From positions 2,370,001-2,434,000 of the forward strand of contig JABWDB010000046.1 of the NCBI GenBank assembly GCA_019614645.1: a DNA stretch of 64,000 bases, given 5' to 3'. Every line of letters starts with the position of its first letter. Position 1 is the stretch's first letter. Source of the DNA: Stratiolaelaps scimitus. Its lineage: Eukaryota > Arthropoda > Arachnida > Mesostigmata > Laelapidae. Below, piece after piece: positions 51,129 through 59,964 of this stretch. Under the pieces are notes generated by a model. That model was given only the letters and a program-made list of their open reading frames with translations. It did not search any database and was not told the DNA's origin. The translations under genes were made by a program, and so were the position numbers.

Positions 51129-52145
51129 GTGACGGAAATCTGGCTATCTGAAGTTATCTACTCTGCAGAATTATCGCTTGCCGGCAAATTCCAAATATCT
51201 CGCCGGGACAGAGGCCACAGAGGTGATGTTGTCATAATTCTACTCAAGAATGGTATCCCGTGCTCGCAAGTAACAGTCGCAAATAACAAATCAAAATTGA
51301 TTTTCATTGATATATCCTTGCCTAACAATCCCACACGCGTATTCTGCATTTACTCCTCACTCACAGGTGATGCACGCGGCCACGAGCCTCATGTTGGCAG
51401 AAAAATGTGCTACGAAGCACGGTTTGGCCAGTTCAAAAAGGATTCGAAAAGATTCTGGGGATTTTTAAATTCCATCTGTGTTCGTGGTTGTTGTTAAAAG
51501 GCCACTCTCTCGAAAAGCCTTGTCATGAATGGTAGGAATTTGAGGGACTCCTAGAAAATCGCAAATGAACTAAACAATCACTTCGCCACAGTTGGCTCTA
51601 AAACGGTGCCCTCAGTTCAACTTGATGATGACATAAAGGAGGTTGTTGCATCCATCTGGTCGACTCAGGATTCGTCGTTTGGCTGGTCCGAATTCGCTGA
51701 AGCAGAAGTTCAATCAACTCTGGTTTCCATAAAGGCAAATTGGAGTTGTGGAGCTAAGGGTACACCAAGGGTATACCATATAGGAAAGTGGTAAAAGCGA
51801 GTCCACCGTATTGGCTCGACCACTTGTTCATATTTTCAACTTATCATTGAGACGACGTCTGGAGGATGCTACGATAATTCCACTGTACGAAAATAAAGGG
51901 GACGTAAAGAGCGTTGTCAACTATTGATTGATTATCTTTCTGAGGTGTTTGAGAGATTAGTGGTGGCCAAATTAGGAAAACCTAGAGCCCTCCGCCTGTC
52001 AACAGAGCTTGCGCTGGCGCATGTGTGGCAGGAAATCACGGACGCTACAGAGAGTGTCCGTGTGTTTTCCTGGAGGTATCTGCAGCTTTCAATTGCCTCC
52101 GCCATTCATTTAGCGCTGGAATGCCTTTGCTGCCGGCCGGATGTA
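51129..52145 (+). pseudogene. non-LTR retrotransposon: APE endonuclease plus RT fingers, decayed
   Basis: The open frame 51,129-51,497 begins with the APE-endonuclease motif TEIWLSE and continues with ISRRDRGHRGDVVI, both typical of non-LTR endonuclease domains. After frameshifts comes the linker NNHFATVGSKTVPSVQLDD (about 51,570-51,620), GAKGTPRVYH, then IPLYENKGDVKSVVNY (about 51,880-51,930) and LSEVFERLVVAKL, the RT fingers. The catalytic YxDD region is absent. SINE-B interrupts the 3' end at about 52,141. The linker motif HFATVGSKT is shared with the minus-strand element at 60,555-61,960, so these are one family. Confidence 0.75.
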
Positions 52146-52290
52146 AAGGTAAAGCTTATTGGTTTATTAAAGGAGCTGCTGTTTCACAATTCTTAAGCTT
52201 TCTTATGTCACGGAGCGGGGCTCGAACCCAAACTAGGTGGTAAACTGGTTTGGTCTATACCTCACTGCGAGAAAGCAGGCTGTAAAAATA
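52141..52290 (-). repeat. SINE-B copy
   Basis: Minus-strand partner of 10,054-10,200. It has the same 3' end (atgtaaaggtaaagct..ttggtttattaaagga.ctgc on plus) and a B-box-like 'gggttcgagccccgctcc' on the minus strand. The head side is less well matched. Confidence 0.6.
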
Positions 52291-52469
52291 GATGGCTCCG
52301 AATCTGATTGACGGGTGATTGACACTCCTCAAGCGCCTAGTCTTGGTTTGTTCATGTTCTTAATTCATCAACTTCATATTAAACATCTCAACAGGGAATT
52401 GTGGCAAGACCATTGCATATGCGGATGACACAGCTCTATTGTTTCGAATTCGGCCCTCTTGAGATGCGG

Positions 52470-52645
52470 CGTATTTCCCTAGCCTGGCTAGCCTGGCCCG
52501 CTCCGCGCGCGCCACCCCATAACCGGGGGTGGTTGCACAGTGGCTGACAGCACAAGGTACTAGAGTGTCAACCACCATGCCGTGCCAAACGAGGTGCTGG
52601 ACTCGGTGGAAGGGGACGAGTTTGAGGCCGTCAGGGCTGCCTAAG
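52470..52645 (-). pseudogene. REL-type retrotransposon fragment, copy 3
   Basis: The minus-strand reading contains GSPDGLKLVPFH, QHLVWHG, MVVDTLV and CATTPGYGVARAERARLARL, matching the C-terminal domain at 39,889-40,419. Both ends are truncated. Confidence 0.75.
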
Positions 52646-52977
52646 TGTTACGCCGTGATAAAGACCTGGGTATCCCGTTGGAAGACCTCCTGCGTATCTA
52701 CAACATGCTTCTACTAGCTACGGTTTATCGGTGTGGGGAGGCGGTGTGGGGAGGTGGGTATAGAATGATTCTTCGTAGAGGAGAAGTTTTTCAGGGAGAC
52801 GCCATTCGAGCTACATGTTATGTAAACGCCGCACGGAGTCCGTCTCTGGCATCATAAAGAAATACAGGCTGCCTAAACTGAGGGTAATGTATCACAAAGG
52901 ACGAAGCAACCGCATGAACGTGCGTATATTATCAGCTTTACGTGCGTATATTATCAGCTTTACAAATGTCTTTAGCC

Positions 52978-54270
52978 TCATTTTCCTACTTTAGGTGAGG
53001 CGATACAGCAATGCTCTACTGGCTCACCACAAAGGTGAGTTCCAATGGAGCGCTGCTTAATTCGGCATTTCGCTAGGCATTCGCCACCGGCCTTCTCGCA
53101 AGTTGTCCAAGTGTCAATGTCTGAAGCTGAAAAGTCTGAAGGTGATGAAACGTCTGAACCTGATGAAGAAGCTGAACCTGGTGATGAAGCTGAAGGTGAT
53201 GAAGCTGAAGGTGATGAAGCTGAAGGTGATGAAGCTGAAGGTGATGAAGAAGCTGAAAATGGACGAAGCACACATTACTTACATATTACTAGTAATATAC
53301 GCCTAAACGAATTTATTCGTTCGGACCCATGACCCAGCATATCGATGATCATACATGATTAGATGATTAGACACTAATGTTTTTTTTTTGTCAAGCTGAC
53401 CCTCAGCTGTTTTCCTATCTGACAGGCCCCTCAGCTGTTAACCTTTAGGTGTTACTATGAGGACCTCTCGAGGCCACCTTTGCTTATTCTCTGCCTCACT
53501 CGTACCAATTACATTAGACACTAATGTAATCCTAGTCAGGTAAATTCTAATCAGGGAACTGTTATATTGAAAGACAGTCTTTATGAAACCCCTTTTTTGA
53601 CGTTTTCGCTCCTGTTTGTGGGTTCACAGTGTTCGTGCGAGAGTGGTTTCACAACAGCCTCCCACGCAACAGCTAATATAGGAGTTCGAGTCGCACACTA
53701 ATCACTATGGCTGAGTGACACATGTGCCGTTCGCGTACGCTTAAAACGGTACCCGAAATCGCCCATAAAATCTCCAAAATAGATGCCGTTAGGGGACAAT
53801 GTACGGAAGCTGACCTGCTATGCATCGAAATGCAAAAGCTGGATCACGGGAGTTGGTACAACGGGAGTTTGATCGTCAATATTGTATCAATGTTCAAAAG
53901 CTTGGCCCGCCAGGTACCCCATAGTGAAGACAGTTCACTAGCTTCTCTCAGGTAAGGAATAGGTTGCTAAAGGGTCTCCTGAAAGAGCTTCCTAGTATTT
54001 CGGTGCATTCATTGCCACGAACTGATTACATACACATTTTGAGCCTGTCAACTAACATAATCAGTATCACAGTTGATGCTAAAATAATAGGTTTAGCCTA
54101 ACGCCTTTTTTCGATTTTATAGATTTATAGATGTAATCGATTTTTTTTGTGAACTAGCATCGCTACAGGTGCAACACGCAACTCGTAACGGATTGTATGG
54201 TTGAGCAATACAACAAACCTTGACTGCCCACAATGAGGGCCAACAGGAGAAAAACGGCGATGAACTTCAT
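52978..54270 (-). CDS. def4: beta-defensin-like peptide with SASSP-repeat linker
   Basis: Exon 1 is 54219-54270 (signal peptide MKFIAVFLLLALIVG, donor CAAG|GTTTGT). Exon 2 is 52978-53252 after the acceptor CCATTTTCAG. Joined length is 108 residues, much longer than its sisters because 50 codons precede the first cysteine. That stretch is Ser/Ala/Pro-rich with repeated SASSP units, from a 15-bp minisatellite, and ends with an Asp-containing segment. The cysteine domain is standard: C-x6-C-x3-C-x11-C-x6-CC, with AGGEC and IGTHLC, an eight-residue tail, and net charge about +3. Each minisatellite unit carries a TTCAG|CT that could serve as an in-frame alternative acceptor. The intron (966 bp) carries a SINE-A insertion. 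Confidence 0.85.
53120..53252. repeat. 15-bp coding minisatellite in def4 exon 2
   Basis: Perfect and near-perfect 15-base units (plus strand GAAGCTGAAGGTGAT) are centred on 53,190-53,245, with degenerate units to 53,120. On the def4 strand they encode repeated Ser-Ala-Ser-Ser-Pro; on the plus strand they give an acidic frame that I regard as a shadow. Confidence 0.9.
53366..53527 (-). mobile_element. SINE-A insertion with 15-bp TSD in def4 intron
   Basis: The SINE body (about 53,381-53,512) lies between identical 15-base copies of 'attagacactaatgt' (53366-53380 and 53513-53527). The A tail appears as a T run at 53,380-53,389, so the element is in minus orientation and 5'-truncated. The def5 and def6 introns carry the uninterrupted equivalent (around 56,275-56,320 and 63,190-63,240). 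Confidence 0.9.
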
Positions 54271-54338
54271 TTTTCCGCGCTCTCTGACTGTCGGCTATCC
54301 GTAGAGTCACTCCAAAGCTGATTTTTTCGCACCGGACT

Positions 54339-54344
54339 ATTTAA
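54339..54344 (-). promoter_or_regulatory. TATA-like box of def4
   Basis: TTAAAT (within GTTAAATAG) on the minus strand, 69-74 bases upstream of the def4 ATG. Confidence 0.5.
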
Positions 54345-54539
54345 CCTTTTCAATTTTGAGCACCCTCAAATGCTACTCGGGGTGCTGTTAAAAAAAAGTC
54401 ATCGACTCAAACGCAACTCCTATTGCATTTACCACACAATTTTCGTTATCTGCGGTGAGCCATTTCCTTTCCCTGTATTTATATCTATGCTACCGTGGAC
54501 TGTTCGTGTTTTTTTTTAGCTGTAAATAAAATCGAAGCT

Positions 54540-54815
54540 CGCAATAATGACAGCAGCTTTTAGGTGGAAATTCTAGAGGTTGACTATGATAATGTCATTA
54601 CTGACGATCTGTGGGAAAACGTCACGGAAATATCACACGGACCACTACGAAATAGTACTGTCCTTGAATCATTTCCTTCTGCAACGCCTGTCCCTCGCTC
54701 TGCAAAGAGGGAATGCCATCGGGACAATGTCAGCCTCGGCCCCGGTCCCCAACTAATCCCCTCCCCCAAATAATCCCTAGAATTAATTGCTAATAATTGT
54801 ATGCTTGAATAAAGT
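54540..54815 (+). repeat. unidentified element end, copy 2
   Basis: Begins where the def4-unit flank breaks off. A 69-codon plus frame (54,564-54,773) contains 'EVDYDNVITDDLWENVTEI'; I do not recognise it. The last 44 bases (54,770-54,813) match 29,403-29,446 and end in AATAAA, so this looks like the 3' end of a transposed element. Confidence 0.4.
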
Positions 54816-54949
54816 GTAGTTCTGTATTAGTAGTTATTAACATAAAAAAGTAGAGTAAAGAGTATTGTATTGAATTATTATATGGCGTACTCCGTTGTTT
54901 TCGGATCATTACGACGGTCGTGGTCACGTGAACGGGAAGGTTTTCTAGT

Positions 54950-55080
54950 CCCCTGGATTTCAGAGTAAGGCAGAGAATAAGCAATGGGGGCCCCGGCAGG
55001 TCCTCATAGTAATACCTAAAGGCTAAGAGCTGGGGCATGTCAGATAGGGGAACCGCTGAGGGTTGGCTCGAAAAACAGTA
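54950..55080 (+). repeat. SINE-A copy, 5'-truncated
   Basis: The SINE-A body, from 'gtaaggcagagaataagcaa' to 'ggctcgaaaaacag', directly followed by a second, fuller copy. Two copies are thus head to tail in the spacer between def4 and def5 units. Confidence 0.8.
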
Positions 55081-55329
55081 GTCCCCTGGATGGTCTAGTG
55101 GTGAGCGTCTTAAACTACTAGACCGGAGGGACACGTTTGTGTTGGGTTCAAATCCTGTCAGACGCTTTGGAGAATCTTTGGAGTTCTCTATCATCTTCTT
55201 CTATCATTCTTGTCAGGTACGAGTAAGGCAGAGGTGGCCCCGGCAGGTCCTCATAGAAATACCTAAAGGTTAAGAGCTGAGGCCTGTCAGATAGGGGAAC
55301 AGCTGAGGGTCAGCTCGAAGAACAGTTTT
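55081..55329 (+). repeat. SINE-A copy with tRNA-like head
   Basis: The most complete family member in the window. A tRNA-like head has an A-box-like TGGTCTAGTGG near 55,090 and a B-box GGGTTCAAATCC near 55,145. A body follows, with 'ggccccggcaggtcctcatag' and 'aatacctaaagg', ending in 'gctcgaagaacag' and a T run. The head includes a small hairpin made from 'gtctagt' and 'actagac'. A pol III-transcribed SINE is inferred from the boxes. Confidence 0.8.
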
Positions 55330-55449
55330 TTTAGTGATCAGAGGATCAGTTTCTTGACTGGGACGTCGATCTTGGTTAGACTTACTTGGATCAATACTAT
55401 GATACCGAGGAAGTCAGTATCATAGGACAGTCCGTTTTGGACCATCTGT

Positions 55450-55641
55450 TTACCTTCTGAGCACCCCTGAGACCGCTGCATTAAGTGACAGCACAAGTTT
55501 CCCCATTACAAATGATGCAAGGTCATTTGTTCTTTCGTCAAGTTTCCTTAGGTGCCGGTAACGATTTTCCGTGCTGACATCCATGACGCGGACCATGTGC
55601 ATGGCAGCCCCCTCCCCGTTGGGAAAGACTGATCCGAGCAA
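55450..55641 (-). CDS. unrecognised frame in 3' flank of def5
   Basis: A 63-codon frame with VRVMDVSTENRYRHLRKL and a Leu/Ser/Val-rich end. The STENRYRHL core is shared with the frame at 42,128-42,370. The equivalent in the def6 unit has a stop soon after this motif. It could be a conserved exon or only conserved flank. Confidence 0.25.
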   Translation of the reverse strand: MLGSVFPNGEGAAMHMVRVMDVSTENRYRHLRKLDERTNDLASFVMGKLVLSLNAAVSGVLRR

Positions 55642-55685
55642 TGATGACGTTAATGAAAAGAACCGCTCATCATTGCTCGGATCAG
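55629..55685. repeat. perfect 19-bp hairpin
   Basis: 55629-55647 is the exact reverse complement of 55667-55685 with a 19-base loop. The paralogous place in the def6 unit (about 62,537-62,602) has mismatched arms and extra bases. Confidence 0.85.
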
Positions 55686-55987
55686 TTTTCGGAGATGCTT
55701 CAAACTAATACCATTTCCTTGCGGCGAGCTTGACTATGATTCTGCATCATTTGTACGATTCTGGTACGTATCTGGTAATCTCATGCATATATAAATACAA
55801 CTACACATGTGCAAGGCTGCATACAGCTGCTATATGAGGAGAGCAGTAAATACAAATTATTGACGATTGCCTGACAGTTAAGTACGATGGTATTCGACTA
55901 TCACATAAAGGACGAAGCAAAGCAACCGCATGAACGTGCGTATATTATCAGCTTTACAAATTGGTTTTCATTAGCTTCATCTTCCAC

Positions 55988-58900
55988 CTATTTTATGCGA
56001 GGCGGCTCTCGAGGGACACAGCACGGAAGACCTGAAAAGGCACAAAAATGAGTTCCAATGGAGCGCTTTGTAATTCCGCATTTGGGTAGGCATTCGCCAC
56101 CTACCTTCTGGCAAATTGTAATCGCTGAAAATAAACAAAGTACATTTTAGATGAAGAGACATACTACGACTTGTTATTACCAAATATACTACACGCCAAT
56201 TGAGTGGAGCCTAAACACTCTCTTAAATTTATGATTAAATTTAATTTCATTCGGATCCAGCATGGTGATGAGCAAACATGATTAGATGATTAAGTAAAAT
56301 CAGCAGTAGGTAATGTAAATCCTAGTGAGGTAGATTCTAATCAGGGAACAGTTGTATTGAACTGTTAAGTAGTATGTGTTAAGTTATATCCACAACTTAA
56401 TATAACAGTTGAAATTCGAATCTTTTTTTTTACCACCGGTCTGCACATTCGCTAAAATCATCTATGTTTTACCTAGATATAAATCACAGCGAAGTGAACA
56501 TGATGAGCAATCCCCCTGACTGGGCCATCGTATCGTACCCCTGTTGCGATAAGCTTGTAGCGCATCCATATCAAAATCCAACCATATATTGCCGGAAGGA
56601 CACACATTCAAGGATTGGGTCAAGCAGAATTTTTGCTATGGAAGATATTAGTTATTGACACCAAATTAGCTTCTGCGTTGATCTAGTCGTATTCAATTCC
56701 AATGTCTGAGAAGTTGGCAACGTCCAACTTCTCGGCGATTTAATGAATGAGTAAATTCGTGGATGCTTTCCTCTTGATAGCTCATCCTCAGCTGTCTTTC
56801 CATGGCAGGCCTCCATAACAACATTGAAGCAATGGTTGTGCTAGACTTAGTTCAGCATCATCAGAATTAAGGTTCAAAGTGTTAACACACACTTGATCTT
56901 ATTAAGGAACGTCACGGAAGGCAAGATTCTGCGTGTGATTTAATGGGCTCACTTTCTGACCAGTCCAAAGACAGGACAAAGTTATGAGTGACCAGTCAAG
57001 GCACTATTTTCTCGATATGGAACCGGCAATCACAAACCGTAGTTTACATGGCAACCGCTCTCAAAGAAATGCGTATTAGTCAAGGTAGGCAAACCGTTCT
57101 TTCAAGCTGTTTTCGCTCCTCTATGTGGGTTTTCACTGAGTTCGTGCTTGATTGGTTTCACAATAGCCTCCCATTCAATAGCGATTATAGGGGTTTATTG
57201 GGTTTATGAGTCACACGCTAGTGACTATGGCTGAGTGACACATGTGCATTAAGCGTACTCGAAATCGCCCATAAAATCTCCGAAAAAGTGCCTCTTGGGG
57301 AACAATGTGCAGAAGCTGATCTGGTATCAATGCATCGAAATGTGAAAGCTAAATACCAGCTGAAACTACGGAGTTTGTGCAACATTCTGACGGTATCAAA
57401 TATTGGTATCAGTGTTAAAGAAGCTTGGCCCGCCAGGTGTCTTGAAGACCGTTCGCTAGCTCGGATATGTAGTAGGTTCTCAGGTAAGGAATAGGTATCT
57501 GAAAAGTCTCCTGAAAGAGTTTCTATCATTTAGGTGTATTAACTGCCACGAACTAATGTGTCCTACATGCACATTTTGACCCTGTCAATTATCATCACCA
57601 TGATCATGACAAGTGTATGCTAAAATAATATTAGGACATACACTTCAAAATTTCGCGCCTTTCGAATGGCGCACAGCCCGAACTACGCTACACAATGCGT
57701 TCATTTTTGGAGTGGGCACGCGGCAGGAACGTGGCTTTCTTTCGAACACTGAGTGGTTTCGATACGATCAGAAAGATGGACACTGCAGCAGAAAGTTCAA
57801 ATTCCCCCAAAAATCAACGGGAAAACATCAAGTTTTTGTTTCTCCAAAAATACCCTCCAGCTGAAATCCATCGACAATTAGTGAAGGTGTACGGTAGGTC
57901 TGCCTTATGCCTGCGAACGGTGCAAAATTGGTGCAAGCGATTTAACAGTGGAAATTTGGACACCGATGACCACCGAGGAGGGGACCAGAAATCAGGTGCG
58001 ACAAGGGACGAACGGATTGAAAGAATCAAGGCAGCTTTTGAGCAAAGTAGAGCTTGGTCCACGGGGTCATTGTCGGCTGAAACTTTGATTCTTCGGACGA
58101 CGTGTTATAAAATTATCACCAATATACTGAAGAAGAAGAAAATCAATGAAAATTGGGTTTTCCATAAACTGAGTGCTGACCAAATGAAAATGCGTGTGGA
58201 GTGTTCGACATTTAATTTGAAGACTTATACGCAACAAACCAGTCGCTTAGAGCACACCGTGTCGATAGACGAGACATGGGTTAGCCTGGATAGACCCCCT
58301 GAGAAGGACCAAGCAAAACAGTGGCTCCGACAAGGTGAAGCGGCAACGTCTGTGGCAGTGCCAGATAGATTCGGACGAAAGGTGTTGATGATACTCGCTC
58401 TGGATATCAAGGGTGTTTGCTATTATGAAATATTGGCGGCAAACGAAAAACTCAATGCTCCCCGATATCTCGACTTCTTGAAAGGATTGATGAACAAATG
58501 GCGTGGGGATCGACAGCACCGAGTGTGGTTACTCGACGACAACGCAAAACCTCACCGCACTGCTGAAATTACGGCCTGGATGGAGGGGAACAATATTGAG
58601 CGATGGCATCAACCCCCATATTCTTCTGATTTAAGCCCGTGTGATTATGGTTGTTTCCATGCATTAAAAAGGGCAATAGGTGGGGTTCCATATGCAACCG
58701 TCGACTTACTCGCAAAAGCAATAGATAACGAAATTATATATGGAAATGCAAATGGTAAATATTTGGCTATTTCAAAACTCCCAGAGCGCTGGAATCGGTG
58801 TCTCAATAAAGCTGGAGAGTACCTCTAACTCATACCAAAAAATCTTTGTTCTACCTCATTTAGTTCAAAAGTTATTGTCATTTAAAGAGGCGAAATTTTG

Positions 58901-59105
58901 AAGTGTATGCCCTAATAGGTTTAGCCTATCGCCTTTTTTTCGATAAGATTTATAGATGTAATCGGATTTTTTTTGCCCTTCAGGTGGACTAGCATCGCTA
59001 CAGGTGCAACACGCAACTCGTAACCGATTGTATGGTTGAGCAATACAACGAACCTTTTATGCCCACAATGAGGGCCAACAGCAAAAAGGCGGTGATGAAC
59101 TTCAT
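55988..59105 (-). CDS. def5: secreted beta-defensin-like peptide, intron split by mariner
   Basis: Exon 1 is 59054-59105 (signal peptide MKFITAFLLLALIVG, donor AAAG|GTTCGT). Exon 2 is 55988-56124 after the acceptor TATTTTCAG. Joined length is 62 residues. The cysteine domain is C-x6-C-x3-C-x11-C-x6-CC with VGGEC and IGTHFC, and a nine-residue tail rich in Pro and Arg. Net charge of the domain plus tail is about +5 by hand count. The intron is 2,929 bp, of which 1,285 bp is a mariner transposon (57,631-58,915); splice sites are unaffected. Its sister is def6. Exon 2 differs from that of def6 far more than the surrounding noncoding DNA does. Confidence 0.9.
57631..57656 (+). repeat. mariner left terminal inverted repeat
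   Basis: Starts TTAGGACATACACTTC immediately after a TA. One mismatch to the right repeat, at position six. Confidence 0.95.
57776..58828 (+). CDS. mariner transposase (DD34D)
   Basis: The frame is open from 57,695 (377 codons). The ATG at 57,776 gives 350 residues, close to the usual mariner length of about 345, so I prefer it. Counting from 57,695, an N-terminal helix-turn-helix region (about residues 40-90) contains FLFLQKYPPAEIHRQL and a second helix pair ending VQNWCKRFNSG. The linker motif is WVFHKLSADQ (family form WVPHEL). The catalytic aspartates are D192 (IDETWVS), D282 (LDDNAKPH) and D317 (YSSDLSPCDYG), with exactly 34 residues between the last two. No stop or frameshift is visible, so it may still be active; activity is inferred. 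Confidence 0.95.
   Translation: MDTAAESSNSPKNQRENIKFLFLQKYPPAEIHRQLVKVYGRSALCLRTVQNWCKRFNSGNLDTDDHRGGDQKSGATRDERIERIKAAFEQSRAWSTGSLSAETLILRTTCYKIITNILKKKKINENWVFHKLSADQMKMRVECSTFNLKTYTQQTSRLEHTVSIDETWVSLDRPPEKDQAKQWLRQGEAATSVAVPDRFGRKVLMILALDIKGVCYYEILAANEKLNAPRYLDFLKGLMNKWRGDRQHRVWLLDDNAKPHRTAEITAWMEGNNIERWHQPPYSSDLSPCDYGCFHALKRAIGGVPYATVDLLAKAIDNEIIYGNANGKYLAISKLPERWNRCLNKAGEYL
58890..58915 (-). repeat. mariner right terminal inverted repeat
   Basis: Reverse complement of the left repeat with one mismatch; followed by TA. Confidence 0.95.
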
Positions 59106-59149
59106 TTCTCCACGGTCTCCGCCTGCCGGTTATCCGTAGTGCCACTCTT

Positions 59150-59212
59150 AGCTTAAATAGTCCTGTGCCAAAAAATTAGCTTTACATTTTTTGGCACCAG
59201 ACTATTTAAGCT
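59150..59212. promoter_or_regulatory. inverted duplication around def5 TATA box
   Basis: 27-base arms (59150-59176 and 59186-59212) with two mismatches. Each arm contains TTAAATAG, so the TATA-like motif is present in both orientations. The minus-strand box is at 59204-59209, about 100 bases upstream of the def5 ATG instead of about 70-79 in the other genes. The def4 promoter lacks the duplication. Confidence 0.7.
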
Positions 59213-59369
59213 CCTCAATTGTGAGCCCGCTCAAATGCTACTCTGGGTGCTGTTGCTCAAAAAAGTCCTCGAGTCGAACGCCTATTGTATTTAGTAGACA
59301 GTTTTCGTTAGATGTGGTAAGCTGTTTCCCTGTTTTTAGATTTATGATACCGTGGACTGCTCCTGTTTT

Positions 59370-59880
59370 TTTTTAGCAATTCCGCGGACGTTAAATGTTG
59401 GCTGAGAGTTAGCCATGAAACATTAGATTTATTATTGTTTGTTGGATATAACACGGTTGCGTGGCCACGGATAACTCGCGAGGCCAAAAAAATACTCGTC
59501 CATCTCAAACGTGAGAAGCACCCTGTCTTTCCAGAAGGTCCCCGGTAGAACGATCCAATGATATATGTATCACTCAATAAAACATACACCGTCAGAGTCA
59601 CCATAATGTTATATGTGCTGGCTATTCTACTAACACTTAACGCATGATGAAATTATATATATATATTTTGTTGCCTCCGAGCAAAGTGTCTGAATGCATT
59701 CGATGTATGAACACCTAAAAGGCCTTGCGAACCGTTACTACGGGCCGTAGTTCTCGTGAAAACTATTGTATGCACTTAGTTATATAGAACAAGCAATTCA
59801 TAAATTATTAGCGCGTGCAATCCGATTGCGAATATTTACATAATTTGACACAGGCTGGTCGACATTATATATATATATAT
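59370..59880. repeat. 5' flank of def5 unit, shared with def3 unit
   Basis: Near-identical to 50,583-51,080. In def5 it has an extra segment around 59,780-59,810 and ends in the long hairpin listed next. Confidence 0.8.
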
Positions 59881-59925
59881 ATATGTCGACCAATCTGTGT
59901 CAAATTATGTAAAGATTCGCAATCG
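59823..59925. repeat. 43-bp inverted repeat around a TA run
   Basis: Arms 59823-59865 and 59883-59925 differ at three positions and flank a short TA run. The left arm is the ordinary end of the shared flank, also present once next to the TA run at 51,068. The right arm is a newly made inverted copy. Confidence 0.85.
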
Positions 59926-59964
59926 TATCTATATATATCGTCCAATTACGAGTTATTTTCATTC

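Larger units (their letters stand above)
57631..58915 (+). mobile_element. mariner transposon, full length
   Basis: 26-bp terminal inverted repeats (57631-57656 and 58890-58915) differ at one position and begin TTAGG. TA dinucleotides flank both ends (57629-57630 and 58916-58917), the mariner target duplication. Removing the element and one TA restores the sequence seen uninterrupted in the def2 unit (about 45,035-45,050) and the def4 unit (about 54,079-54,095). The element carries one open transposase frame and lies within the def5 intron, in antisense orientation to the gene. Confidence 0.95.

Noticed and set aside
53045..53332. Plus-strand acidic frame with repeated EAEGD units
   Set aside because: It is antisense to def4 exon 2. 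The minus-strand reading has the splice acceptor, matching phase and cysteine domain shared by five other genes.
55977..56183. Minus-strand frame through def5 exon 2 with RWRMPTQMRNYKALHW
   Set aside because: Shadow of the cysteine-domain frame: it crosses the acceptor without joining exon 1 in phase and is not conserved in the other units.
56464..56658. Plus-strand frame resembling loop C of a nicotinic receptor (DWAIVSYPCCDK and TIYCRK), duplicated at 63,381-63,575
   Set aside because: It lies inside the def5/def6 intron on the opposite strand, the spacing between the Trp and the CC pair is too short for the family, and no other receptor segment is nearby. The two copies are identical only because the units are recent duplicates.
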